The position numbers and the translations under genes are program-made. From assembly GCF_000521865.1 (NCBI RefSeq), contig NZ_JAME01000009.1, positions 62,001 through 126,000 on the forward strand: a stretch of DNA of 64,000 nucleotides, given 5' to 3'. The notes below the pieces were generated by a model that was not told the origin of the DNA, ran no database searches, and saw only the letters and a program-made list of their open reading frames with translations. Within the stretch, counting starts at the first letter, position 1. Every line of letters begins with the position of its first letter. Shown here in pieces: positions 53,413 through 63,349 of the stretch. Source of the DNA: Roseivivax isoporae LMG 25204 (lineage in GTDB: Bacteria; Pseudomonadota; Alphaproteobacteria; Rhodobacterales; Rhodobacteraceae).

Positions 53413-54789
53413 ATGACGACACTTGCATTCGCGCTCCTCTTCGTTCTGGCATGCACAGGCTACGTGATGAACCGGCGCGCCGCGCAGGCCATATGGGCGG
53501 ATGGCACGCGGCTTCATTCGCTTTCGAACTTCCACGGGCTCTATTCGCTGCTCCTGGTGGTCATCCCGATCTTCGTGCTCATCATCCTCTGGCTGCTGCT
53601 CGCGCCCTTCGTGATCAACGCGATCACCGTGGCGTCGCTTCCGGCGGACGTCATGTCCGAAGCCAGCTCCGGCCAGGCCCAGCTGATCCTCGCCGAGATC
53701 AGCTCGATCGCCGGCGGCCGCGTGTTCGGCGACCCCGAGCCCTGGAAGATCGACGCGGCCAACAGGCTTGTCTTCCTGAACGAGGCGTCCTCCTACGCGC
53801 TGGTCGCGGCGGTCGTCGTGCTCGGCGCGGCGCTCGCGTATTTTGCCCGCCAGCGGGTCTCGGCAGAGTTCCGGGCACGTCAGCGCGTGGAAACCATGGT
53901 TTCCGGACTGATGATCTTCTGCGCGACGGTCGCGATCTTCACCACGATCGGGATCATCGCGGCACTGGTCTTCGAGACCTGGAAATTCTTCTCGATGGTT
54001 CCGTTCACCGAGTTCCTCTTCGGCCTGAACTGGGAACCCCAGATCCCGATCCGTGAAGGCCAGATCGCCGGCGCGGGCGCCTTCGGCTGGCTGCCGGTCA
54101 TCCTCGGGACGCTCGTCATCACCGCCGTGGCGCTGATCGTCGCGGTGCCCACCGGCCTCATGTCCGCGATCTACCTCAACGAGTTCGCGCCGAAGAGCGT
54201 CCGCTCGGTCGTGAAGCCCTTCCTCGAGATCCTCGCGGGCGTCCCGACCGTGGTCTACGGCTTCTTCGCGATCCTCGTGGTCGCCCCCGCGATCCGGTCC
54301 TTCGGGCAGTCCATCGGCCTCGACGTGTCGCCCAACACCGCGCTTGCGGCAGGCAGCGTGATGGGCGTCATGCTGATCCCGTTCATCTCGTCCTTCGCCG
54401 ACGACGCCCTGTCCGCGGTGCCGAACGCCCTGCGCGAAGGGTCGCTGGCCATGGGCGCGACGCGCGGGGAAATGATGACCACGGTGCTCTTTCCGGCCGC
54501 GATCCCCGGGATCGTCGGCGGGGTGCTCCTGGCCGTCAGCCGCGCGATCGGCGAGACCATGATCGTTGTGATGGCCGCCGGCCTCATCGCCAAGATGACC
54601 ATCAACCCCCTCGACAGCGTGACCACGGTCACCGTTCAGATCGTGACGCTCCTGATCGGCGACACCTCCTTCGACAACCCCAAGACGCTGGCAGCATTCG
54701 CCCTCGGCCTGATGCTGTTCCTCGTCACACTTCTCATCAACGTGTTCGCGCTCCGCATCGTGCGGAAGTACCGCGAAGCCTACGATTGA
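53413..54789 (+). CDS. pstC: Phosphate ABC transporter permease PstC
   Basis: 458 residues with the ATG at 53413; the upstream GTG at 53377 lies in the hairpin and is rejected. An N-terminal extension of about 180 residues holds three hydrophobic helices, with a soluble segment between them (about residues 80-130). Then come the six-helix permease core and the coupling-helix region (SLAMGATRGEMMTTVLFPAA). Longer than the 319 residues of E. coli PstC, but this enlarged form is common in alphaproteobacteria. PstA follows after 10 bases. Confidence 0.93.
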   Translation: MTTLAFALLFVLACTGYVMNRRAAQAIWADGTRLHSLSNFHGLYSLLLVVIPIFVLIILWLLLAPFVINAITVASLPADVMSEASSGQAQLILAEISSIAGGRVFGDPEPWKIDAANRLVFLNEASSYALVAAVVVLGAALAYFARQRVSAEFRARQRVETMVSGLMIFCATVAIFTTIGIIAALVFETWKFFSMVPFTEFLFGLNWEPQIPIREGQIAGAGAFGWLPVILGTLVITAVALIVAVPTGLMSAIYLNEFAPKSVRSVVKPFLEILAGVPTVVYGFFAILVVAPAIRSFGQSIGLDVSPNTALAAGSVMGVMLIPFISSFADDALSAVPNALREGSLAMGATRGEMMTTVLFPAAIPGIVGGVLLAVSRAIGETMIVVMAAGLIAKMTINPLDSVTTVTVQIVTLLIGDTSFDNPKTLAAFALGLMLFLVTLLINVFALRIVRKYREAYD

Positions 54790-54799
54790 GGTACGGACC

Positions 54800-56095
54800 A
54801 TGACCGATCTTACAACAAGTTCCGGCGGAGCGGCCTCGGGCCAGACGGGCATCAGTTCGGCGGACCTCGGACTGCGCCGTCGGCATCGCAAGGAGCTGCG
54901 GCTCAAGATCCTCGGCATGGCCGCGATCCTGTTTGCCGCGACGATGCTCTTCATCCTCCTCGCGTCCATCGTCTCCAGCGGCTACAAGGCCTTCACCCAG
55001 ACGCATCTGGAACTGGAGATCGAGGTCCAGGAGGACCTGATCCCGGCGGACAACCCCGCGCGCGGCGACTATCAGGCGATGGTGGAAGCGGCGCTGCTCG
55101 ACTATTACCCCGACGCCGCGGACGACGAGCGCCGGGCCATCACCAGCATCCTCAGCAGCGGCGCCGCGCTCAAGCTCCGCGACAACGTCCTGTCGGACCC
55201 CGATCTCATCGGGACGCAGACGACCGTCAACGTTCCCGTGTCGGACAATTACGACCAGCTGAACAAGGACCTGCTGGACCGCGACCTGCCGGAGAACCGT
55301 CGCCGGCTGGACGACAGCCAGATCGCGTATTTCGATCGCCTGGAAGATGCGGGCATCGTGTCGGCGCCGATCAACTGGACCCTGGTCACCGCGGCGGATT
55401 CGCGTTTTCCCGAGCTTGCGGGCCTGAAGGGCGCGCTGATCGGCTCGTTCTGGGCGCTGCTCGTCTGCTTCCTGATCTCGTTCCCGCTCGGCATCGGCGC
55501 GGCGATCTATCTCGAGGAATTCGCCAAGAAGAACCGCACCAGCGACTTCATCGAGGTGAACATCAACAACCTCGCGGCGGTCCCGTCGGTCGTGTTCGGC
55601 CTGCTGGCGCTCGCGGTCTTCCTCGGGTGGTTCGGCATGCCGCGGTCGGCACCGCTGGTCGGCGGCATGACGCTGGCCCTGATGACGATGCCCACGATCA
55701 TCATCTCGACCCGCGCGGCGCTGAAGGCGGTGCCGCCCTCGATCCGCGAGGCCGCCCTCGGCGTCGGCGCGTCCAAGCACCAGGTCGTGTTCGGGCACGT
55801 GCTGCCGCTGGCCATGCCCGGCATCCTCACCGGGACGATCATCGGCCTCGCACAGGCCCTGGGCGAGACCGCGCCGCTGCTGCTGATCGGCATGAACGCC
55901 TTCATCACCTCGGCGCCGGCCTCTCCGGTGGATGCCGCGACGGCGCTGCCGACGCAGATCTACATCTGGGCGGACAGCCCGGAGCGCGGTTTCGTGAGCC
56001 GCACCTCGGCGGCAATCATGGTACTGCTGACATTCCTTGTGGCGATGAATGCCCTCGCAATTTTCCTCCGCTCCAAGTTCGAGCGCCGCTGGTAA
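54800..56095 (+). CDS. pstA: Phosphate ABC transporter permease PstA with N-terminal DUF3333-like domain
   Basis: 431 residues. After a short tail there is a basic stretch ([17 protein letters not shown]), the first membrane helix and then a soluble acidic region of about 150 residues that fits the DUF3333 domain found in alphaproteobacterial PstA. The C-terminal 210 residues are the permease core with the EAA coupling loop ([20 protein letters not shown]). It pairs with PstC. pstB begins 13 bases after its stop. Confidence 0.93.
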   Translation: MTDLTTSSGGAASGQTGISSADLGLRRRHRKELRLKILGMAAILFAATMLFILLASIVSSGYKAFTQTHLELEIEVQEDLIPADNPARGDYQAMVEAALLDYYPDAADDERRAITSILSSGAALKLRDNVLSDPDLIGTQTTVNVPVSDNYDQLNKDLLDRDLPENRRRLDDSQIAYFDRLEDAGIVSAPINWTLVTAADSRFPELAGLKGALIGSFWALLVCFLISFPLGIGAAIYLEEFAKKNRTSDFIEVNINNLAAVPSVVFGLLALAVFLGWFGMPRSAPLVGGMTLALMTMPTIIISTRAALKAVPPSIREAALGVGASKHQVVFGHVLPLAMPGILTGTIIGLAQALGETAPLLLIGMNAFITSAPASPVDAATALPTQIYIWADSPERGFVSRTSAAIMVLLTFLVAMNALAIFLRSKFERRW

Positions 56096-56108
56096 GGAGA
56101 TACCGAAC

Positions 56109-56912
56109 ATGTATGACGCCGATCAAAACCGGACGGAGCGCAAGGTGGGTCAGAAAGACATCAAGATCACCGCTCGGGACGTGCAGGTCTATTATGGCAC
56201 CAATCACGCCATCAAGGACGTCTCGGTCGAAATCGAGGACAAGACGGTCACCGCCTTCATCGGCCCGTCGGGCTGCGGCAAGTCCACGTTCCTGCGCTGC
56301 CTCAACCGGATGAACGACACGATCGACATCTGCCGCGTCGAGGGCAACATCGCCATCGACGGCGAGGACATCTACGACCGCCGCGTCGACCCGGTGCAGC
56401 TGCGCGCCAAGGTCGGCATGGTGTTCCAGAAGCCGAACCCGTTCCCGAAGTCGATCTACGACAACGTGGCCTACGGGCCCAAGATCCACGGCCTGGCCAA
56501 GAACAAGTCCGAGCTCGACGACATCGTCGAGCGCGCGCTGCGCCGCGGGGCGATCTGGGACGAGGTGAAGGACCGCCTGCAGGCGCCCGGCACCGGCCTC
56601 TCGGGCGGCCAGCAGCAGCGGCTCTGCATCGCGCGTGCGGTGGCGACGGAACCCGAAGTGCTCCTGATGGACGAGCCCTGCTCGGCGCTCGACCCGATCG
56701 CCACGGGTCAGGTCGAGGAGCTGATCGACGAGCTGAAGCAGAACTACTCGGTCGTGATCGTCACGCACTCCATGCAGCAGGCGGCCCGGGTCAGTCAGAA
56801 GACCGCGTTCTTCCACCTGGGCAACCTCGTGGAATACGACGACACCGAGAAGATCTTCACCAACCCCCAGGACAGCCGCACCGAAAGCTACATCACCGGA
56901 CGGATCGGGTAA
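56109..56912 (+). CDS. pstB: Phosphate ABC transporter ATP-binding protein
   Basis: 267 residues. Walker [10 protein letters not shown] at 52-60, Q-loop [20 protein letters not shown], signature [16 protein letters not shown], Walker [14 protein letters not shown] and the switch His in [13 protein letters not shown]. The [12 protein letters not shown] stretch is specific to PstB. The ATG at 56109 follows AAGGAGATACCGAAC, a clear ribosome site. Confidence 0.97.
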   Translation: MYDADQNRTERKVGQKDIKITARDVQVYYGTNHAIKDVSVEIEDKTVTAFIGPSGCGKSTFLRCLNRMNDTIDICRVEGNIAIDGEDIYDRRVDPVQLRAKVGMVFQKPNPFPKSIYDNVAYGPKIHGLAKNKSELDDIVERALRRGAIWDEVKDRLQAPGTGLSGGQQQRLCIARAVATEPEVLLMDEPCSALDPIATGQVEELIDELKQNYSVVIVTHSMQQAARVSQKTAFFHLGNLVEYDDTEKIFTNPQDSRTESYITGRIG

Positions 56913-56915
56913 GAC

Positions 56916-57653
56916 ATGTCGGATCTCAAGAAACACATCGTCTCGGGCTTCGACCGTGATCTCGAGGGCATTCAGGCGCAGATCATGAAGATGGGCGGCC
57001 TCGTCGAGGCCGCCATCCGCGACGGCGCCCGCAGCCTCGAGACCCGCGACGAGGAACTCGCCCAGCAGGTCCGCACGGGCGACACCGCCATCGACCAGCT
57101 CGAGGAGCTGATCAACGAGGAGGCCGCGCGCGTGATCGCGCTGCGCGCCCCCACGGCGTCCGACCTGCGCGTGGTGCTGTCGGTCCTGCGGATGTCCGCG
57201 AACCTCGAGCGCATGGGCGACCTGGCCAAGAACATGGCCAAGCGGACCGGCGTGCTGGTGCAGCTCCAGCCCATCGAGGGATCGGCCGCGAGCCTGCGCC
57301 GCGTGGCGCGCGAGGTCGAGCTGATGCTGAAGGACGCGCTCGACGCCTACATCCAGCGCGACGCGGAACTGGCCCGCGACGTGATCGAGCGCGACCGCGA
57401 TGTCGACCAGATGTACAATACCGTGTTCCGCGAGTTCCTGACCTTCATGCTCGAGGACCCGCGCAACATCACCGCGTGCATGCACCTGCACTTCATCGCG
57501 AAGAACCTCGAGCGGATGGGCGACCACGTCACGTCCATCGCCGAGCAGGTCGTGTTCCTCGTGACCGGCGCCTATCCCGACGAGGACCGGCCCAAGGCCG
57601 ACATGACGTCGACCGACACGCGCTATTCGCCGCAATCGGCGGAGGAGGATTGA
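56916..57653 (+). CDS. phoU: Phosphate transport/signalling regulator PhoU
   Basis: 245 residues made of two PhoU repeats of three helices each, with metal-cluster segments ERMGDLAKNMAKRT in the first and ERMGDHVTSIAEQV in the second (the E/DxxxD-type motif). It links the Pst transporter to PhoR and keeps PhoB off when phosphate is ample. Starts three bases after pstB. Confidence 0.96.
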   Translation: MSDLKKHIVSGFDRDLEGIQAQIMKMGGLVEAAIRDGARSLETRDEELAQQVRTGDTAIDQLEELINEEAARVIALRAPTASDLRVVLSVLRMSANLERMGDLAKNMAKRTGVLVQLQPIEGSAASLRRVAREVELMLKDALDAYIQRDAELARDVIERDRDVDQMYNTVFREFLTFMLEDPRNITACMHLHFIAKNLERMGDHVTSIAEQVVFLVTGAYPDEDRPKADMTSTDTRYSPQSAEED

Positions 57654-57657
57654 AGCC

Positions 57658-58347
57658 ATGCCGGCGGATCAGCCGACGGTGCTCGTCGTCGAGGACGAGG
57701 AGGCACAGCGCGAGGTCCTGAGCTACAACCTCGAAGCCGAGGGCTTCCGCGTCGCGCGCGCCGGCAACGGCGAGGAGGCGCTGCTGCTCGTCGAGGAGGA
57801 GAATCCCGACATCATCGTGCTCGACTGGATGCTGCCGAAGACCTCGGGCATCGAGGTGTGCCGGCAGCTCAAGACCCGGCCCGAGACGCGCAACGTGCCG
57901 GTGATCATGCTCTCCGCGCGGTCCGAGGAGATGGACCGCGTGCGCGGGCTCGAGACCGGCGCGGACGACTACGTGGTCAAGCCCTACTCGGTGGTCGAAC
58001 TGATGGCGCGCGTGCGGGCGCAACTGCGCCGCACGCGTCCCGCGGCGGCCGGGCTCCGGCTCGAATACGAGGACATCGTCCTCGACAGCGAGACGCACCG
58101 CGTGACCCGCGACGGCGCCTCGCTGAAGCTGGGGCCGACCGAGTTCCGGCTGCTGTCGACCTTCATGGAGAAGCCCGGCCGCGTCTGGTCGCGCGAGCAG
58201 CTTCTCGACCGGGTCTGGGGGCGCGACATCTACGTCGACACGCGCACGGTGGACGTCCATATCGGGCGGCTGCGCAAGGCGCTCTGCCAGCATGGCGGCA
58301 GCGATCCGCTGCGAACGGTGCGCGGCGCGGGCTACGCGCTCGGATAG
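57658..58347 (+). CDS. phoB: Phosphate regulon response regulator PhoB
   Basis: 229 residues. Receiver domain with acidic pocket VVEDEE (11-15) and phospho-acceptor Asp56 in IIVLDWMLPKTSGIEVC, then an OmpR-type winged helix (LGPTEFRLLSTFMEKPGRVW, YVDTRTVDVHIGRLRKAL). It would bind the Pho box at 52182. Last typical gene of the pst-pho locus. Confidence 0.96.
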   Translation: MPADQPTVLVVEDEEAQREVLSYNLEAEGFRVARAGNGEEALLLVEEENPDIIVLDWMLPKTSGIEVCRQLKTRPETRNVPVIMLSARSEEMDRVRGLETGADDYVVKPYSVVELMARVRAQLRRTRPAAAGLRLEYEDIVLDSETHRVTRDGASLKLGPTEFRLLSTFMEKPGRVWSREQLLDRVWGRDIYVDTRTVDVHIGRLRKALCQHGGSDPLRTVRGAGYALG

Positions 58348-58427
58348 AGGGCAGGCGGCACGCGCAGGGCGTGCCGCTGCGCCGCGGCATCTTGCAGGGG
58401 CGGCGCACGCGGTCCAGAAAGAAGCCC

Positions 58428-59459
58428 ATGAAACGGATCAATCTGGCCCTGCAGGGCGGCGGCGCGCATGGCGCGTTCACCTGGGGCGTGCTCGACCGGC
58501 TGCTCGAGGACGAGGACATCGAGATCGCGGCGATCTCGGGCACCTCGGCCGGCGCGCTCAATGCGGCGGCGGTCAAGTCGGGCATGATGCGCGACGGGCG
58601 GGATGGCGCGCGCGCGATGCTCGACTGGGTCTGGTCCGAGGTCGGGCAGCTCGAATCGCTTTCGTTGCCGGCATGGATGAACGCGTGGCTGCCCGATCCC
58701 GGCATCCTGTCGCTGGCGGTGGAATACTCGACCGCCTATGCCTTCGGCGACACGCTGACCCGGGTTGTGTCACCCTACGCCTGGGGTCCGCTCTACCGGA
58801 ACCCGCTCGAGGACATCGTGGCGCGGCTCGATTTCGACGAGGTCTGCGCGGGGCAGGGGCCCGAGCTCTTCATCTGCGCGACGAGCGTCCGCGACGGCAA
58901 GATCCGCGTCTTCCAGGGCGACCGCATCTCCGCGCAGGCGATCATGGCATCCGCCTGTCTGCCGACGCTGTTCCAGGCGGTGACGGTGGAGGATCCGATC
59001 ACCGGCGAGGACGAGATGTTCTGGGACGGCGGGTATACCGGGAACCCGGCGCTCTTTCCGCTCTTTGCCGGGCACCTGCCCTCGGACGTGCTGATCGTGA
59101 ACATCAACCCGCTGGTGCGCACGCGGGTGCCGGTCACGCCTCAGGAAATCCAGAACCGGATCAACGAGATCAGCTTCAATTCCTCGCTTCTGCGCGAACT
59201 GCGCGCGATCGCCTTCGTGCAGCGTCTGATCGGGGCGGGCACCATCGCCGAGGGCGCGATGAAGAAGGTGCTGGTGCACATGGTGTCCGACGACGACCTC
59301 ATGAACCGGCTCTCGGTGGCGACCAAGGTGGTGCCGATCGCCACGATCATCCTGCAGCTGAAGGAATCGGGCCGCCGGGCGGCGGGCGAGTTCCTGGCCC
59401 GCCACCGCGACGACCTGAACGTGCGCCAGAGCGCCGACCTCGTCAGAATGTTCGGCTGA
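58428..59459 (+). CDS. Patatin-like phospholipase
   Basis: 343 residues of cytosolic or membrane-attached serine lipase. The oxyanion loop is LALQGGGAHGAFTWGVL (about 6-22). The nucleophile elbow is GTSAG with Ser40, and the dyad Asp200 is in WDGGYTGN. No signal peptide. Starts 80 bases after phoB on the same strand, so it may be cotranscribed and phosphate-controlled, but a separate promoter is possible. Substrate unknown; phospholipid or polyhydroxybutyrate-type esters are candidates. Confidence 0.9.
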   Translation: MKRINLALQGGGAHGAFTWGVLDRLLEDEDIEIAAISGTSAGALNAAAVKSGMMRDGRDGARAMLDWVWSEVGQLESLSLPAWMNAWLPDPGILSLAVEYSTAYAFGDTLTRVVSPYAWGPLYRNPLEDIVARLDFDEVCAGQGPELFICATSVRDGKIRVFQGDRISAQAIMASACLPTLFQAVTVEDPITGEDEMFWDGGYTGNPALFPLFAGHLPSDVLIVNINPLVRTRVPVTPQEIQNRINEISFNSSLLRELRAIAFVQRLIGAGTIAEGAMKKVLVHMVSDDDLMNRLSVATKVVPIATIILQLKESGRRAAGEFLARHRDDLNVRQSADLVRMFG

Positions 59460-60369
59460 GGATGGCGAGGTAGCCCGCGTAGACCGCGAGCAGCACGCCG
59501 CCCTCGACCCGCGTGACCCGCCGGCCGGTCGCCGCGAAGACCAGGAGCAGCACCGTCGCGCCGAGCATCGCGTAGATGTCGAAGCCCGCGATCTGGGGAT
59601 CGACGGGGAGGGGCCGCGCCAGCGCTGTCAGCCCGAGGATCCCCAGGATGTTGAAGACGTTCGAGCCGAGGATGTTGCCGAGGGCCACGTCGCCATGCCC
59701 GCGGCGCGCCGCGAGGAGCGAGGTCACGAGCTCGGGCAGCGACGTGCCGACCGCGACCAGCGTCAGGCCGATCACCGCCTCGGAGATCCCCGCGGAGCGC
59801 GCGAGGCCGCTTGCGCCGTCGACGAGCGCGAAGGCACCCACCACGGTCAGAACGAGGCCCGCCGCGGCGCGCACGAGCCCGTTCCAGAGCGGCGCGGGCG
59901 TCCCCGCCTCCTCGGTCGCGGTCGCGCCGCCCCCCTCCGAGCGCAGCGTGAGAAAGAGGAAGAGCGCGAGGCCCGCGACGAGGGCCGCCCCCGCGCCGCG
60001 CCCGATCACCGGCCAGAACACCAGCGCCGCGCAGGCGAGCGCCGCGCCCGCGACCCAGCGCCCGTCACGGATCAGCGCCGTGCGGTCGACGGCGAGCGGG
60101 CGCAGGAGCGCGGCGAGACCGAGGATCAGCAGGATGTTGGCGATGTTCGACCCGACCACGTTGCCGAGCGCGATGCCCGGACTGCCGGCGAAGGCCGCAC
60201 GCAGCGAGGTCACGAGCTCCGGCGCCGAAGTGCCGAAGCCCACGAGCGTGAGCCCGATGATCATGGGCGGCACCGACAGGCGCCGCGCGGTCGCGACCGC
60301 GCCGGTGACGAGAAGCTCGCCCCCGCCCAGGAGGGCGACGAGACCGAGCACGGCGAGAAGAATGTCCAT
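59443..60369 (-). CDS. Calcium/sodium antiporter (CaCA family, YrbG-like)
   Basis: 308 residues, ten hydrophobic helices in two inverted halves, each with an alpha-repeat: GFGTSAPELVTSLRAAFAG in the first half and AVGTSLPELVTSLLAARRGH in the second. The LGNVVGSNIANILLILG and LGNILGSNVFNILGILG partners are also present. These four segments form the ion site of Ca2+/cation exchangers. Its 3' end overlaps the convergent patatin gene by 17 bases. Confidence 0.93.
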   Translation of the reverse strand: MDILLAVLGLVALLGGGELLVTGAVATARRLSVPPMIIGLTLVGFGTSAPELVTSLRAAFAGSPGIALGNVVGSNIANILLILGLAALLRPLAVDRTALIRDGRWVAGAALACAALVFWPVIGRGAGAALVAGLALFLFLTLRSEGGGATATEEAGTPAPLWNGLVRAAAGLVLTVVGAFALVDGASGLARSAGISEAVIGLTLVAVGTSLPELVTSLLAARRGHGDVALGNILGSNVFNILGILGLTALARPLPVDPQIAGFDIYAMLGATVLLLVFAATGRRVTRVEGGVLLAVYAGYLAILSRTF

Positions 60370-60385
60370 GGGTGCGTTTCCATTC

Positions 60386-60406
60386 GGGGCGCGACCGTCG
60401 CGCCCC
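60386..60406. other. Perfect inverted repeat upstream of the antiporter gene
   Basis: GGGGCGCGA and TCGCGCCCC form a 9-bp perfect stem with a CCG loop, 17-37 bases upstream of the antiporter ATG. It could be a leader hairpin, an operator or the end of the DUF502 message. No T run. Confidence 0.4.
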
Positions 60407-60515
60407 AGCCGCGCATAGATCGAATTTCAGGCCCGCAAAGCAAGGGGTTGGGCGCGAAATTTCGGCGGCCGTGCCGACCGCGCAGGCCGGGGTCCGCCGA
60501 GGCGCGGGCCGGCTC

Positions 60516-61205
60516 TCAGGACGCGAGGCGCGCCGGTGGGGCCTCGGGCTCCTGCGGATTGGGGTAGACGAGGCCCGCCGAGATCACGAGCTTGGCCGCG
60601 TCCTCGAGGCTCATGTCGAGTTCGATCACGTCCTCCGCCGGAAAGAACAGCAGGAAACCCGAGGTCGGGTTCGGTGTTGTCGGCACGAAGACCGAGATCA
60701 TGCCGCCGCCGGTCAGGGCCTTGTGCGCCACCTCGCCTTTCGTCTCGGTCGAGATGAAGCCGATGGCCCAGATGCCGCGCCGCGGATACTCGATCAGGCA
60801 GGCCTTCTCGAAGCTGCGCTCGGACTGCACGAAGACGGTCTCGGCGATCTGCTTCACCCCGCCGTAGACCGAGCGCACGATGGGCATGCGCGCCACGAGG
60901 CTTTCCGCCCAGCGGATCAGCGACCGGCCGATCAGTCCCTTGGCCACCCAGCCCACGAGGATGGTGAACAGCAGGAAGAAGATGACGCCGATGCCGCGCA
61001 GGTTGATGCCGATATACTGCTCGGGATCCAGCCGGTCGGGCACCAGCGGCAGCACCACGCCGTCGATCCAGCCGATCACGGTCCAGATCAGCCACACCGT
61101 CAGGCCGACCGGCGCGATCACCACGATGCCCGTCAGGAAGCTGCCCCTGAGGCGCGACATGAACCCCGGTCGGCGCGGTTTCGTCGGATCGAAAGGCGTG
61201 TTCAT
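60516..61205 (-). CDS. DUF502-family membrane protein
   Basis: 229 residues. Two transmembrane helices: about 23-45 (FLTGIVVIAPVGLTVWLIWT) and about 73-95 (GVIFFLLFTILVGWVAKGLI). The conserved DUF502 parts are IPIV-like MPIVRSVYGGVKQIAETVF, RGIWAIGFIS and VFVPTTPNPTSGFLLFFPAE. The family is broadly conserved in bacteria and its function is unknown. Start MNTPFDPTKPRRPGF. Confidence 0.92.
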   Translation of the reverse strand: MNTPFDPTKPRRPGFMSRLRGSFLTGIVVIAPVGLTVWLIWTVIGWIDGVVLPLVPDRLDPEQYIGINLRGIGVIFFLLFTILVGWVAKGLIGRSLIRWAESLVARMPIVRSVYGGVKQIAETVFVQSERSFEKACLIEYPRRGIWAIGFISTETKGEVAHKALTGGGMISVFVPTTPNPTSGFLLFFPAEDVIELDMSLEDAAKLVISAGLVYPNPQEPEAPPARLAS

Positions 61206-61262
61206 GGCGAGCTTTCGCGGAAAATTGGACGCTCAGGAGAAGCTAGGCGGGGAGCGGTTCAG

Positions 61263-62207
61263 TTACAATGGCGTGCCCGCCCGCGTTGCGGCGCCGCCCG
61301 GCAGGCTGACCATTTCCGCGGCGATGCGTGCGCCGAGCGCGGCGTTGTTGAGGACGAGCGCCACGTTCGCGTCGAGCGAGCGGCCCTCGGTCAGCTCGAA
61401 GATCCGCTGCAGCAGGTAGGGCGTCAGGTCCTTGCCCGAAATGCCGTGATCCTCCGCGTCCTGCATGGCGCGGCCGATCACCGGCAGCATCTCGGCGCGC
61501 GGGATCTCCGCCTCGGCCGGGATCGGGTTCGCGACGAGCTGGCCGCCCGGCAGGTCGAGCCGGCCGCGCATGCGGTGGGCGCGCGCGATCTCGGCCGGGT
61601 CGTCCATGCGCAGCGGCGCGCGCAGGCCCGCCGAGCGCGACCAGAACGCGGGCAGCATGTCCTGCCCGAAGGCGATCACCGGCACGCCCAGCGTCTCGAG
61701 CACCTCGAGCGTCTTGGGGAGGTCGAGGATCGCCTTGGCGCCGGCGGCGACCACGGTGACCGGGCTCTGCGAGAGCTCCTGCAGGTCCGCCGAGACGTCG
61801 AAGCTCTGTTCCGCGCCGCGGTGCACCCCGCCGATCCCGCCTGTGGCGAAGACCTCGATCCCCGCGCTGGCGGCGGCGATCATGGTGGCGGCGACCGTCG
61901 TGGCGCCTGTGCGCCCCGCGGCCATGCAGACGGCGAGGTCGGCGCGGCTGAGCTTGGCCACGTGGCGCGCCTGCGCCAGCGCCTCGATCTGCGCGTCCTC
62001 GAGGCCCACATGCAGCGTGCCGTCGATGACCGCGACGGTGGCGGGTTCGGCGCCGTTCTCGCGCACCACCGCCTCGATCCGGCGCGCGATGTCGAGGTTC
62101 TGGGGCCAGGGCATGCCGTGGGTGATGATCGTCGATTCGAGCGCCACGACCGGGCGGTTCTGGCGCAGCGCCTGCGCCACGGCGGGGGAAAGGGTCAGGA
62201 TGGTCAT
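61263..62207 (-). CDS. psuG: Pseudouridine-5'-phosphate glycosidase
   Basis: Cleaves pseudouridine 5'-phosphate to uracil and ribose 5-phosphate. 314 residues. Conserved: VVALESTIITHGMPWPQN, TVAVIDGTLHVGLEDAQIEA, ATGGIGGVHRGAE with catalytic region, FGQDMLPAFWSR and LPGGQLVANPIPAE. Start at 62207 overlaps the kinase stop (ATGA), so the two work as a pseudouridine salvage pair. Confidence 0.95.
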   Translation of the reverse strand: MTILTLSPAVAQALRQNRPVVALESTIITHGMPWPQNLDIARRIEAVVRENGAEPATVAVIDGTLHVGLEDAQIEALAQARHVAKLSRADLAVCMAAGRTGATTVAATMIAAASAGIEVFATGGIGGVHRGAEQSFDVSADLQELSQSPVTVVAAGAKAILDLPKTLEVLETLGVPVIAFGQDMLPAFWSRSAGLRAPLRMDDPAEIARAHRMRGRLDLPGGQLVANPIPAEAEIPRAEMLPVIGRAMQDAEDHGISGKDLTPYLLQRIFELTEGRSLDANVALVLNNAALGARIAAEMVSLPGGAATRAGTPL

Positions 62208-63106
62208 GAGGGGGTGTCTCCCGAGACGTAGGCGGCCGCGGCCGCGAGCGCGCGCTCGAGCGCCGCGCCACGGTCCGCGCCCGCGCGTTCTGCCGCGACA
62301 TGCGCGGCCATGAAGGTGTCGCCGGCGCCGGTGACGCGGGTCACGAGCACCTTTGGGGGCTCGCGCAGCACGAGCCCGTCCGAGGCACCGTCGCAGGTCG
62401 GCCGGGCACCGTCCGTCACCAGCACCCGCAGCGCGCCCCGCGCGATCAGCGCCTCCGCCGCCGCCTCGGTCGTGGCAAAGCGGGTCTGGCAGAGGATGCC
62501 GGCCTCCTCGAGGTTGACGTAGAGCGTGCCGCGCCCGGCGCGCACGAAGGGCAGAAGCCGTTCGGCCTTGCCGGGCGAGGCGGGCGCGATGCGCAGGTCG
62601 GCCGCACGGAACGTCTCGCCGTGGGCGATGTCCTCGAGCAGCGTGAGCGTCAGGTTGCCGTCGAGCGCCACGAGGCCCGCATAGGGCGCGTCGGGGGCGG
62701 CGAGGCTGCCATCGGCCAGCGGGCGCAGGATCTTCGCGCCCGCGGCCTCGAGCGAGTGCGCGTCGGCGATTGCGGCAATGAGCCCGTTCGCCCCCTCGAC
62801 CGCCATGTAGCGGTCGGTGGGCAGGTCGTCCGAGCGGTAGAGATGCGCGGTCTCGAGCCCGAGCGCGGCGCAGGCCGCGACGAGCTCCTCGCCCTCGGGG
62901 TCGCGGCCGACGGCCGACAGCAGCGCGGGCCTGAGTCCGAACCGCGCGAGCGTCATCGCGATGTTGAGCGCGACGCCGCCCGGCAGGCGCAGGATCCGGC
63001 CGGGCACGTCCGCGCCCTTTTCCATGTGCGAGGCGGAGCGGCCGATCACGTCCCACAGGACGGAGCCGATGCAGAGGATGTCGGAACGGTCGGGCGCGCG
63101 GGTCAT
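62204..63106 (-). CDS. psuK: PfkB-family carbohydrate kinase, probable pseudouridine kinase
   Basis: 300 residues from the ATG at 63106 (MTRAPDRSDILCIGSVLWDV). PfkB signature 1 is seen around LRLPGGVALNIAMTLARFGL, and signature 2 is VTRVTGAGDTFMAAHVAAE with the catalytic Asp in GAGD. The overlap with psuG makes pseudouridine the likely substrate. Other PfkB substrates cannot be excluded by sequence alone. Confidence 0.88.
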   Translation of the reverse strand: MTRAPDRSDILCIGSVLWDVIGRSASHMEKGADVPGRILRLPGGVALNIAMTLARFGLRPALLSAVGRDPEGEELVAACAALGLETAHLYRSDDLPTDRYMAVEGANGLIAAIADAHSLEAAGAKILRPLADGSLAAPDAPYAGLVALDGNLTLTLLEDIAHGETFRAADLRIAPASPGKAERLLPFVRAGRGTLYVNLEEAGILCQTRFATTEAAAEALIARGALRVLVTDGARPTCDGASDGLVLREPPKVLVTRVTGAGDTFMAAHVAAERAGADRGAALERALAAAAAYVSGDTPS

Positions 63107-63349
63107 GACTGTCCTTGTGCCCGCGCCGCGCGACGCCCGCAAGCGCCCGGGACGCGCGTCAGTGCAGGGCCGGCAACGGTTCCGGGACCGCCGGGGCTTG
63201 CGGTGGGCGCGGAAAGGGCGTAAGGGCGCGGTCGTTCAATCCCGCAGGCGGGGTCGGGCGTCCGGGACAGACATCCCCGGCCGTCCACCGGTTGGGCCAA
63301 CACGGTCCCATTCCCCCGCCGAGGCGTCAAACCGGAAAGGAAAAACGGC

